A stretch of DNA of 64,000 nt, from positions 186,001 to 250,000 of the forward strand of contig NZ_PVBT01000001.1 of assembly GCF_002980555.1 (NCBI RefSeq), written 5' to 3'. Each line of letters opens with the position of its first letter. Positions within the stretch are counted from its first letter, which is position 1. The position numbers and the translations under genes are program-made. Shown in pieces: positions 56,945 to 64,000 of this stretch. A model generated the notes under the pieces. That model was given only the letters and a program-made list of their open reading frames with translations, was not told the DNA's origin and did not search any database. The DNA is from Phyllobacterium myrsinacearum (GTDB lineage Bacteria > Pseudomonadota > Alphaproteobacteria > Rhizobiales > Rhizobiaceae).

Positions 56945-58027
56945 TCATATGGATTCGAATGGAAACAAATGTGTGGCGGGGTCCGCGACGCAAAGCACCT
57001 TGAACAGCGTGCCCATTTGATCGGGGCCCGCCAACCGCTCGACATCGGCGCGGATCTGCTCCTGGAACGCCGCCGGCTTGCCGCGGCCAAGGGCGCCGGC
57101 GCGGTCGAGCAAGCCCATGGCGATGAGAAAATCTCCCTGCGTCATGGCATTGGCCGTGCAGCCTTCGGCGCGGGCGGATTGTGCCAGCATGGCAAAGTCC
57201 ACATGGCTGGTCAGGTCGGCTTCGCCCGGTGCATCAAGCACATCCACGGATCGATGGCGGGCGAGCGCCTGCAGCGTATCGCCGAAACCCTGCTGCAGAT
57301 GGCCGTAGTCGAAGAGCAGCGCCGCACCGCGCTCGCGGTGCAGGCGTTCGGCGATATGCTGCATCAGCGTGCTGCGTGCCGGTGCAATCTCGACAATGCT
57401 GCCGTCGGGCGCCGCGTCGTGTCCTGCGGGCAAAAGCGCGGTATCGATCGATCCGCTCCCCGCCGCAAATGCCAGGTTGCCGCTGTCGTCAGCCGTCACG
57501 ACGCGGTCGACGAAACGCCTGCCGGATTTGACGTATTGGCGGGTGGGAATGGCGTCGAACAGCTCGTTGGCCAGCAGAACCAGCGGACCGGAGGGCAAAT
57601 CGCCGAACTGCGCATGCCACTGGATTTCCAGGCCCGACGGCGCGAGTGTCTCTTTCTGGATCTGCACGAGGCGCGGGCTGATCTCGACCATGCGGATCTG
57701 TGCCGCCGCGATGAAATCCGGGGCAAGTTTTAATGCCGTGCGCAGCACGTCCTGCATCAGCGTGCCGCGTCCGGGCCCCATCTCGCACAGGACGAATGCG
57801 GCAGGCGATCCCAACGCCTGCCAGGCGCTGACACACCAGACGCCGGCAAGCTCGCCGAACATCTGGCTGACTTCCGGTGCGGTGATGAAATCACCCTCGC
57901 GGCCGAACGGTTCGCGCGTCGTGTAATAGCCCGCATCCGGATCGAACAGGCACATCGCCATATAGTCGGCAACGCTGATCGGGCCGCTCAGCCCGATCTG
58001 CCGGATGATGCGTTGTTTCAGTGTCAT
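56945..58027 (-). CDS. SAM-dependent methyltransferase, NDUFAF7/MidA family
   Basis: A 360-residue class I methyltransferase ([21 protein letters not shown] gives the glycine loop near 85-105) belonging to the family of mitochondrial NDUFAF7, which methylates an Arg of complex I subunit NDUFS2. The N-terminal [21 protein letters not shown]-like block is diagnostic. The ATG at 58027 overlaps the lgt stop (ATGA), so it is coupled to lgt. Confidence 0.92.
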   Translation of the reverse strand: MTLKQRIIRQIGLSGPISVADYMAMCLFDPDAGYYTTREPFGREGDFITAPEVSQMFGELAGVWCVSAWQALGSPAAFVLCEMGPGRGTLMQDVLRTALKLAPDFIAAAQIRMVEISPRLVQIQKETLAPSGLEIQWHAQFGDLPSGPLVLLANELFDAIPTRQYVKSGRRFVDRVVTADDSGNLAFAAGSGSIDTALLPAGHDAAPDGSIVEIAPARSTLMQHIAERLHRERGAALLFDYGHLQQGFGDTLQALARHRSVDVLDAPGEADLTSHVDFAMLAQSARAEGCTANAMTQGDFLIAMGLLDRAGALGRGKPAAFQEQIRADVERLAGPDQMGTLFKVLCVADPATHLFPFESI

Positions 58028-58875
58028 CGTCCGGTGGAGACTTCCGGGTTGCGGGCGGTCAGCAGTGCCCACAGGCCGACGAGCACCATGGGAACCGACA
58101 GGATCATGCCCATCGTCAGCCAGCCGCCATAGAGATAACCGAGCTGGGCATCCGGCTCGCGGAAGAACTCGACAAAGATGCGTGACAGGCCATAGCCGGT
58201 GATGAAGGCGCCGCCGATGAAGCGCGGGCTCTTCAGCTTGCGGCCGTAGAAGATCAGCAGTGCCAGGGTGGTGAACAGGACGATGCCTTCCAGCGCCGCC
58301 TCGTACAGCTGGCTCGGATGGCGGACGAACGGGCCGCCGGTCGGGAAGATCATGCCCCAGGGCACATCGGTGATGCGGCCCCAGAGTTCGCCATTGATGA
58401 AATTGGCGACACGCACCAGTCCAAGCCCGACGGGAACGCCCGCAGCGATGGTGTCGATCATGCTGAACACGTTGATCTTGCGCGAGCGGGCGAAGAGAAT
58501 CATCGCCAGCGTGGTGCCGACCAACCCGCCATGGAAGGACATGCCGCCTTCCCAGACCTTGAAGATGTCGAAGGGGTGGCTGATGTAGCGGGCCAGATCG
58601 TAGAACAGGATATAGCCGATGCGTCCGCCCAGAACCACGCCGAGCGCCGCCCACAGCACGAAGTCGTCGAGATCGTTGGGCTTCATCGGCGGCGTGTTGT
58701 TGGCCCACAGGCGCGGCTTGCTGATGAGTCTCTTGCCGTACCACCAGGCGAAGAGAATGCCGACGACATAGCCAAGGCCATACCAGTGAACGGAGAACGG
58801 CCCGATGGAAAAGATCACCGGATCGATATTGGGAAATGCGATCGCGGCCATCGTCGGGACAAGTATTTCGCTCAC
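58024..58875 (-). CDS. lgt: Prolipoprotein diacylglyceryl transferase
   Basis: A 283-residue Lgt that adds diacylglycerol to the lipobox Cys of prolipoproteins at the inner membrane. About seven membrane helices; the signature [26 protein letters not shown] and HPSQLYEA are present. The frame is open upstream, but the GTG at 58875 has GGAG 8 bases before and gives a family-typical length. It leads the operon lgt - methyltransferase - pgeF - M24-fold protein. Confidence 0.95.
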   Translation of the reverse strand: MSEILVPTMAAIAFPNIDPVIFSIGPFSVHWYGLGYVVGILFAWWYGKRLISKPRLWANNTPPMKPNDLDDFVLWAALGVVLGGRIGYILFYDLARYISHPFDIFKVWEGGMSFHGGLVGTTLAMILFARSRKINVFSMIDTIAAGVPVGLGLVRVANFINGELWGRITDVPWGMIFPTGGPFVRHPSQLYEAALEGIVLFTTLALLIFYGRKLKSPRFIGGAFITGYGLSRIFVEFFREPDAQLGYLYGGWLTMGMILSVPMVLVGLWALLTARNPEVSTGR

Positions 58876-59037
58876 AATAGGCACTCCGTCATCATCAGGT
58901 TCATCGGCGCGGACCATGCGCGAGGGCAGGAACAGCGTCAAGCCGCCTGTCCGGTAACATTTGCGCAATGATGACCTTCGCTTGCAATCGCCTGCCGCGG
59001 CGATTATTTGATGGGGAAAGCAACAGAGGTATCTGCC

Positions 59038-59361
59038 ATGACCAATGGATCAAACCGCGTTCTTGATGAACTGGCCAAGCTCGTGACCGACGCTGCCGGT
59101 GCAGCGCAGGGCGTGCGCCGCGAAGTCGAAACCGCTTTCCGTGGGCAGGCTGAGCGGCTGCTCAACACCATGGACGTGGTGCAGCGCGAGGACTTCGAAG
59201 CGGTGCGCGAAATGGCCATCCGGGCCCGTGCCGAAAACACGGCGCTGCTTGCCCGTATCGAAGCGCTGGAAGCGCTCGTCGGCCACAGGGAAAAGCCCGC
59301 TGCCGATGCGGCCAAACCGGCAAAGACGGCAGCGTCCGGCACGCGCGCCAAGAAGGACTGA
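59038..59361 (+). CDS. ubiK: Accessory factor UbiK family protein
   Basis: A 107-residue protein with the BMFP/UbiK coiled-coil layout ([54 protein letters not shown]). UbiK is an accessory factor for aerobic ubiquinone synthesis and forms a trimeric coiled coil; the C-terminal Ala/Lys tail is typical for alphaproteobacteria. ATG at 59038 has AGAGGT 7 bases upstream. Confidence 0.85.
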   Translation: MTNGSNRVLDELAKLVTDAAGAAQGVRREVETAFRGQAERLLNTMDVVQREDFEAVREMAIRARAENTALLARIEALEALVGHREKPAADAAKPAKTAASGTRAKKD

Positions 59362-59370
59362 CCGTCAAAC

Positions 59371-59829
59371 GAATCGCAGTTTTGCAGGCCCATTGCCCCC
59401 GTCCGGGCAGTGGGCCTTTTGCATTTTTGACCGCTCGGGAATCGCGGATGCTTTCGGCGGCGCGCCCAGGCGCCGTTTTGCGGTGTTTTATCCGGCATAT
59501 TCGCGCTGTCCCCAAAATAAATCTTAAGAAATTATCAACAGGTGGAAATCGCCGAAAATCGTTTTCTTAGAGTCAGTTAAAGGCTGGTCGTGAATCATTT
59601 TCATAACATCTGTCCACACCCATTCGCGCCATTTGGCCAAAAGGGGACTGGCGCTCGGACTCAGCATCAATACACTGAAATTACAGCATGATTCGTTTCG
59701 ATGGTCATGCAGCGGGTAACAAGTTCATATCCGTGGTCCGGCTGGTGCGTACTGCCTGCCGGTGAGTTTTCAAGCGTTAAGTGTCCTTTGGGTGGGTGCG
59801 CTGTGCTCCCGCAGCGTCAGATGAGATTC
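59371..59829. promoter_or_regulatory. Cluster of seven GANTC (CcrM-type) sites before ybjN-like gene
   Basis: GANTC occurs at 59371, 59439, 59570, 59592, 59658, 59690 and 59825 in about 460 bp. A GANTC site is expected roughly once in 256 bp in random sequence. CcrM methylates this site in alphaproteobacteria and links gene expression to the cell cycle. The region holds no ORF that I accept; it carries a possible promoter for 59843. Confidence 0.45.
59387..59420 (+). terminator. Intrinsic terminator after ubiK
   Basis: GGCCCATTGCCC (59387-59398) pairs with GGGCAGTGGGCC (59405-59416), 11 Watson-Crick pairs and one T-G, then TTTT. Closes the ubiK unit. Confidence 0.85.
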
Positions 59830-59842
59830 GATTGAGCAGGTA

Positions 59843-60349
59843 ATGGCGATGAGCCTTCTGGAAATAGAGATTGCGCGTGATTTGCATCCGGTCGATGTGA
59901 TTGAACATGTGGCCCATGCCAATGAATGGGCTTTCGAGCGCACCGGGGACGACGAGATTGCCATTACGGTCGAGGGCAACTGGACCGATTACCAGATTTC
60001 CTTCTCGTGGATGGAAGATTTCGAGGCGCTGCATCTGGCCTGCGCCTTTGACATTGCGGTCAGCGAACCGCGCGTCAACGAAGTGATGCGATTGCTGTCG
60101 CTGATCAACGAGCAGCTGCTGATGGGGCATTTCGATCTGTGGCGCCAGGAGGGCGCGGTGATGTACCGCCAGTCGCTGCTTCTGTCGGGCGGTGCCGAAC
60201 CGACGAGCAAGCAGGTGGAAGTGCTCCTGTCCAGTGCGCTGGATGCCTGCGAGACCTATTTCCAGGCGTTCCAGTTTGTTGTGTGGTCGGGCTCGACAGC
60301 GCGGGAATCGCTCGATAGCATTCTGTTCGAGACGGTCGGTTCGGCCTGA
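59843..60349 (+). CDS. YbjN domain protein
   Basis: A 168-residue protein of the YbjN family (PF10722-like), with the type III chaperone-like fold: DVIEHVAHANEWAFERTGDD, ISFSWMEDFEALHLACAFDI and EVLLSSALDACETYFQAFQF. No signal or membrane segment. It has ATG at 59843 (MAMSLL) or 59849, after GAGCAGGTA. Probably acts in stress or cell-cycle context given the GANTC-rich promoter, which is inference. Followed 35 bp later by csaA. Confidence 0.85.
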   Translation: MAMSLLEIEIARDLHPVDVIEHVAHANEWAFERTGDDEIAITVEGNWTDYQISFSWMEDFEALHLACAFDIAVSEPRVNEVMRLLSLINEQLLMGHFDLWRQEGAVMYRQSLLLSGGAEPTSKQVEVLLSSALDACETYFQAFQFVVWSGSTARESLDSILFETVGSA

Positions 60350-60384
60350 TCTGAAGCATAGCGATATTGTTTGAGTTGAATGTG

Positions 60385-60720
60385 ATGACCATCAGTTTCG
60401 ATGATTTTGAGAAAGTGGATATCCGCGTCGGCACCATCGTCGAGGCGGAAACTTTTCCGGAAGCGCGCAAGCCGGCATTCAAACTCAAGATCGATTTCGG
60501 CCCGGAAATCGGGGTGAAGAAATCCTCCGCGCAGATCACCAAGCACCATACGCTGGACGAGCTGAAAGGCCGCCAGGTGATGGCAGTGGTCAATTTTCCG
60601 CCGCGCCAGATCGGCCCGTTCATGTCGGAAGTGCTGACCCTGGGTTTTCCGGACGCGGAGGGCGGCGTTGTTCTGGCTGCCATCAGCAAGCCGGTACCGA
60701 ACGGCGGCAAGCTGTTCTAA
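60385..60720 (+). CDS. csaA: tRNA-binding protein CsaA
   Basis: A 111-residue OB-fold tRNA-binding protein (EKVDIRVGTIVEAETFPEARKPAFKLKIDFG, QITKHHTLDELKGRQVMAVVNF). Homologous to CsaA of Bacillus, with chaperone-like activity, and to the C-terminal domain of MetRS. Upstream TTG at 60367 gives a longer frame; the ATG at 60385 is preferred. Converges with the antitoxin gene 9 bp later. Confidence 0.93.
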   Translation: MTISFDDFEKVDIRVGTIVEAETFPEARKPAFKLKIDFGPEIGVKKSSAQITKHHTLDELKGRQVMAVVNFPPRQIGPFMSEVLTLGFPDAEGGVVLAAISKPVPNGGKLF

Positions 60721-60729
60721 GTTTGGAGC

Positions 60730-61038
60730 CTAGGCTGCGCGAAGCGCTTTCTCCACCGCGTCAGGCGACTCCTCGATGACCCTCAAAAGCAGGCGCCCGG
60801 CCGGATCGGGCTTGCGGCGCCCTTGCTCCCAGTTGTTCATGGTTGCAGCCGGAATACCAAAACGACGCTCAAAATCCTTGGTCGATCTGGCATAGCGCTT
60901 GCGAATCTCCTTGATCCGTTCAGGCGGCATGGGATCGATATTGATGGTCTCAAGCGCGATTTCACCGCGCTTCCACGCGAGAGCCTCTTGCAGCCCTTCA
61001 AGGAGGCTGTCGCCAAATTCGCTTTTTTTACTGGTCAT
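60730..61038 (-). CDS. HTH-type antitoxin of a RelE/HigB-like module
   Basis: A 102-residue Xre-family antitoxin: an N-terminal toxin-binding part (GDSLLEGLQEALAWKRGEI) and a HTH (FERRFGIPAATMNNWEQGRRKPD, near 55-77). It is intact and starts 11 bp inside the end of the toxin remnant, in the toxin-first order. The N-terminal interface is preserved although the toxin is broken. It should still autorepress at the palindrome 61189-61213. Confidence 0.88.
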   Translation of the reverse strand: MTSKKSEFGDSLLEGLQEALAWKRGEIALETINIDPMPPERIKEIRKRYARSTKDFERRFGIPAATMNNWEQGRRKPDPAGRLLLRVIEESPDAVEKALRAA

Positions 61039-61184
61039 CCTTGAGCTCCCTGAGCATTGTCAGTGCGGCCTTGCGCTGATCTGGCGTGAGGTCCGCCTGT
61101 TCTGATTTTCGGTAGGCGAAGAGTATGAGAGACGCCAAGCCGTTTCAAATCTTTGAGATAGCGTTTGGTGCGGACAATTTTCAT
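61028..61184 (-). pseudogene. Broken RelE/ParE-type toxin
   Basis: The gene starts at the ATG ending at 61184 with MKIVRTKRYLKDLKRLGVS, the usual beginning of this toxin family. After Ser19 the sequence jumps out of frame. In another frame the C-terminal end LILFAYRKSEQADLTPDQRK... continues to a TAA at 61028. The middle of the protein, roughly 55 residues by family length (about 105-110), is gone. So an internal deletion with frameshift destroyed the toxin. The antitoxin downstream is intact. Confidence 0.85.
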
Positions 61185-61188
61185 GATC

Positions 61189-61213
61189 AATATTACGCCA
61201 ATGGCGTAATATT
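61189..61213. promoter_or_regulatory. Perfect 12-bp palindrome, probable toxin-antitoxin operator
   Basis: AATATTACGCCA and TGGCGTAATATT are perfect inverted repeats separated by one base, 5 bp upstream of the toxin start codon on the minus strand. This is the expected position and shape of an autoregulatory operator for the HTH antitoxin. TAATATT within the dyad may overlap a -10 element. Confidence 0.75.
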
Positions 61214-61275
61214 TCAAGGGGAATTCCGCCATTTCCCCGGCGCCGTCTCTGCCCGCGGGATAGCTGGGCTGACGA

Positions 61276-62688
61276 TCATGCGGGGATGCGCACGACGGCG
61301 CGCAGGCCGCCCATGGGGCTCTCGTCCAGAGTGATATCGCCGCCATGGCTGCGGGCAATGTCAAGCGCGATGGCAAGCCCAAGCCCGGTGCCGCTGGCAT
61401 CCTGATTGCGCGCCTCATCGAGCCGGAAGAATGGCTTGAACACCTCGTCGCGCATCTCCTTGGGGATGCCGGAACCGTCATCGTCGATGGTGATGCTCAG
61501 CCAGCCGTCGCGGTGATCTGCGGTAACGACGACATTCCTGGCATAGCGGAACGAGTTCGATACCAGGTTGGAGATCAGCCGCGAGAAGGCATTGGGCCGG
61601 ACCTGAATCTCCGGCTCGCCGCGAATGCTGGATTTGAAGCCGCGCTCCAGGAGCGTGCCTTCCTCTTTCAGCTTGGCGAAGAGGCGCTCCAGGTTGAAGG
61701 TGCCGGTTTCTTCCTCCGCCTCGCTGCGGGCAAAGGCGAGATAGCCTTCCAGCATGGACTGCATATCCTCGATGTCCTGCTCCATGGCTTCCGTATCGAC
61801 CTTGTGGCCGACCAGCGCAAGCTGCAGCTTGAAGCGGGTGAGGATCGTCCGCAGGTCGTGGCTGACACCGCTCAGCATGGTGGTGCGCTGCTCGATCTGG
61901 CGTTCGATGCGCTCGCGCATGACGATGAAGGCCGCGCCCGCCCGCCGGACTTCCTCAGCGCCGCGCGGCTTGAAATCGGGCGGCGTCGCCCGGCCTTTGC
62001 CAAAACTGTCGGCGGCCGCTGCCAGCTGCTGGATCGGCTTGATCTGGTTGCGCAGGAACAGAATGGCGATGGCCAGCAGCACCAGCGCGGAACCGGACAT
62101 CCAGACAAGCAGGATCAGGGTGTTCGAGGCATAGGCCTGGCTGCGGCGGGCAAAGACCCGCAGGACCTTGCCTTCCAGCTGGATGCGGATTTCGACGAGA
62201 TCGGAATCGCCTATTGTGTCGATCCAGAACGGGCGGTTGATCTGCTTGGTGATCTCGGCGCTCAGCGGTTCGTCAAGAATGGAAAAGAACGGTTTTGGAC
62301 CGGGCGCCGGCAGGGGATCGGGCGGCAGGATGGAGATGGTGAGCGACAGTCTTTCGCGCGCGATGCGGATGAGGTTTTCATAGCCGGGGTCCTGCGGATA
62401 GGTGTCCATCAGGTCGATGATGCCGGAGATGTCGCGCACCACGGCCGTCGACAGGCGCTGGGTGACGGTCTGCCAGTAGCGCTCCATGAACACGAAGGCG
62501 ATGACCGATTGCAGCAGCACCATGGGTGCGATGATGATGATCAGCGAGCGGGCATAGAGCCGCTTCGGCATCCACTGCGCCAGCCAGCGGGAAAACTTCC
62601 GCCACGGGCCGAGCAGCGTGCTGCGGCGACGGCGCCAATGCCGCTGCCTGACTGCCAATGCGCGTTTTGCACTGTCCGTTTGTGCCAT
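61276..62688 (-). CDS. Sensor histidine kinase, EnvZ-like
   Basis: A 470-residue kinase with two membrane helices (about 47-68 and 190-213), a periplasmic sensor between them, a HAMP-like linker and the DHp/HATPase core. The phospho-acceptor is His277 (SGVSHDLRTILTRF); N, G1 (DDDGSGIPKEMR) and G2 (GTGLGLAIALDI) boxes are intact. The signal it senses is unknown. The start at the ATG 62688 is preferred to the GTG 62703. It lies 58 bp after petR and likely forms a pair with it. Confidence 0.9.
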   Translation of the reverse strand: MAQTDSAKRALAVRQRHWRRRRSTLLGPWRKFSRWLAQWMPKRLYARSLIIIIAPMVLLQSVIAFVFMERYWQTVTQRLSTAVVRDISGIIDLMDTYPQDPGYENLIRIARERLSLTISILPPDPLPAPGPKPFFSILDEPLSAEITKQINRPFWIDTIGDSDLVEIRIQLEGKVLRVFARRSQAYASNTLILLVWMSGSALVLLAIAILFLRNQIKPIQQLAAAADSFGKGRATPPDFKPRGAEEVRRAGAAFIVMRERIERQIEQRTTMLSGVSHDLRTILTRFKLQLALVGHKVDTEAMEQDIEDMQSMLEGYLAFARSEAEEETGTFNLERLFAKLKEEGTLLERGFKSSIRGEPEIQVRPNAFSRLISNLVSNSFRYARNVVVTADHRDGWLSITIDDDGSGIPKEMRDEVFKPFFRLDEARNQDASGTGLGLAIALDIARSHGGDITLDESPMGGLRAVVRIPA

Positions 62689-62746
62689 ATGATCGGTGCC
62701 CACTCGCGCATTGGTTACTGCGTCCTGATCCTGCGGATCGGGACGT

Positions 62747-63457
62747 TCACTCCACGCTCAATTTATAGCCGACGCCGCGCACTGTCTGCAACCAAACCGG
62801 ATTGGCCGGATCATTTTCTATCTTGCGGCGCAACCGGTTGATCTGCACGTCGATCGTCCGTTCGCCGACATCGCCTTCCTGGCCGGTCAGTTCGTGCCGG
62901 GGCACGGTTTCACCGGCGCGGGCGGCAAAGATCGCCATGATATCCTGCTCGCGGTCCGTCAGGCGGATCAGCTCGCCCGAACGCTTCAACTCGCGCTTGG
63001 CGATGACGAAGGTATAGGGGCCGAAAACGATCTGTTCGATCTTGGCTTGCGATGCCGGAGCGCCGCGGCGCAGGATGTTGTTGATGCGCAGGATCAGTTC
63101 GCGCGGGTCGAAGGGTTTCGGCAGATAATCATCCGCACCCGCTTCGAGACCGCTGATGCGGCTGTCCGTCTCCGAAAGCGCCGTCAGCATCAGGATGGGA
63201 ACATTCTTTTCCTGGCGCAGGGACTGGGTGAGCGCCACCCCGCTTTCGCCCGGCATCATGACGTCGAGGATCAGCAGGTCGTAGTCAATGCCGGCCAGCT
63301 TGCGCCTGGCCTCGTCCGCATTGGCAGCCACCGTAATGCGAAAGCCGCTGCCGGTCAGATATTGCGACAGCAAGTTTCGAATCCGGGTGTCGTCGTCGAC
63401 AATGAGCAGGTGCGGCGCATCGTCTGAAAGCGGAAGTTCTTCACTCACCAAAATCAT
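62747..63457 (-). CDS. petR: OmpR-family response regulator, probable PetR
   Basis: A 236-residue OmpR/PhoB regulator. Receiver with phospho-acceptor Asp65 (LLILDVMMPG), conserved LTA and DDYLPKPF, and a C-terminal winged helix (RLTDREQDIMAIFAARAG, GERTIDVQINRLRRKIE). In Rhodobacter the PetR/PetP pair is needed for cytochrome bc1 expression, and petABC is in this window at 44693, about 15 kb away. The name rests on the neighbouring MarR-type gene and memory of that pair. Confidence 0.82.
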   Translation of the reverse strand: MILVSEELPLSDDAPHLLIVDDDTRIRNLLSQYLTGSGFRITVAANADEARRKLAGIDYDLLILDVMMPGESGVALTQSLRQEKNVPILMLTALSETDSRISGLEAGADDYLPKPFDPRELILRINNILRRGAPASQAKIEQIVFGPYTFVIAKRELKRSGELIRLTDREQDIMAIFAARAGETVPRHELTGQEGDVGERTIDVQINRLRRKIENDPANPVWLQTVRGVGYKLSVE

Positions 63458-63519
63458 TCCTTCTCTCTCCGGGCATTGACGCCCGCCCTTGGTCCCCGGA
63501 CGTCCCTATCCGGCATAAA

Positions 63520-64000
63520 CTAACCTGCCTGCGGCAGACTGTCGATCTGTTGCCTTTGGCCGGGATTGACCATCGCTTTGAGGAAATGTTCGATCACTGC
63601 CCGGTCAGCCAGACCGATTTGCTCCAATGCACTGCCAATGCGGCGTGATTGCGGTGCCGCAAGCTCAAGCGCGAGTTCCCGGCCCTTCATCGTGGGGTAG
63701 AGTTCCCGCTGCCGCCGGTCGCGCGGGCCGGGTATCTGTACGACATGGTCCGTGTCGATCAGCTGCTTGAGGACACGGGCGAGGCTCTGCTTGGTGATTT
63801 GCAGCACATCGAGCAATTCCGCAACCGTCATGCCCGGCTTACGGTTGATGAAATAGAGAACCCGGTGGTGGGCGCGGCCAAAGGTCAGCTTTTCCAGAAT
63901 CAGATCCGGGTCGGCGGTGAAATCACGGTAGGCAAAGAAAAACAGCTCAATGAGGTCGAGTTCGCTCGCATCCGCCTTGGTCAGGGCTGTCTCAATATGC
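63520..64000 (-). CDS. petP: MarR-family regulator, probable PetP, 5' part outside window
   Basis: The frame is open from the stop at 63520 to the right edge, at least 160 residues, so the start is not seen. It shows ELFFFAYRDFTADPDLILEK, FGRAHHRVLYFINRKPGMTV and the winged helix-turn-helix ITKQSLARVLKQLIDTD-HVVQIPGPRDRRQRELYPT of MarR proteins. It is encoded 62 bp upstream of petR and points the same way, matching the petP-petR operon of alphaproteobacteria. Confidence 0.82.
   Translation of the reverse strand, partial: HIETALTKADASELDLIELFFFAYRDFTADPDLILEKLTFGRAHHRVLYFINRKPGMTVAELLDVLQITKQSLARVLKQLIDTDHVVQIPGPRDRRQRELYPTMKGRELALELAAPQSRRIGSALEQIGLADRAVIEHFLKAMVNPGQRQQIDSLPQAG

Overview
The window looks like chromosomal DNA of an alphaproteobacterium of the Hyphomicrobiales (Rhizobiales), probably near Phyllobacteriaceae/Brucellaceae. 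The clues are a fused TrpE-TrpG anthranilate synthase behind a WWW leader peptide, a ChoX-type choline binding protein, PutR/PutA, the fbcFBC (petABC) order, PetP/PetR regulators, the prs-rplY-pth-ychF neighbourhood and a cluster of CcrM-type GANTC sites. No tRNA, rRNA, CRISPR array or prophage was seen. Most genes are household or regulatory genes with high-GC codon use.

Layout. 1-1274: end of a choline ABC transporter gene and thymidine kinase. 1349-7934: a tightly coupled five-gene operon of unknown function (coiled-coil protein, soluble protein, AAA ATPase, soluble protein, DUF2333-like membrane protein). 7911-8661: a tandem duplication of the intergenic region between that operon and putR. 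8656-14143: putR/putA (proline catabolism) and fhs. 14210-17472: trp leader, attenuator, trpE(G) and a cation efflux gene. 17519-18870: four 22-bp tandem repeats and a lower-GC ATPase gene, probably acquired. 19175-27206: hydrolases, the leu leader/attenuator with leuA, a phosphoesterase, NUDIX and GST genes, a 272-bp MITE and an acetyltransferase. 27215-34050: a MoxR / DUF58 / two-membrane-protein operon on the minus strand. 34185-37915: DUF1285, CoA pyrophosphatase, CCA-adding enzyme, a small DUF1059-like gene and hemF. 38063-44457: an amino-acid binding protein, trmL, a 32-codon small ORF and two paralogous ABC exporters. 44693-48124: the cytochrome bc1 genes and apt. 48145-51627: two MaoC genes, ychF, pth, rplY. 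51900-58875: chrA, prs, and the lgt / methyltransferase / pgeF / M24-fold operon. 59038-61184: ubiK, ybjN-like, csaA and a toxin-antitoxin pair whose toxin is broken. 61276-64000: sensor kinase, petR, petP.

Regulation is unusually readable. The trp and leu genes each have a leader peptide loaded with the cognate codon, followed by an intrinsic terminator. A perfect 12+12 palindrome sits at the toxin-antitoxin promoter. putR and putA are divergent with dyads between them. Many operons use ATGA/TGATG/TAATG overlaps that imply translational coupling. The strongest candidate for an undescribed system is the 1349-7934 operon; the second is the iteron-preceded ATPase at 17638.
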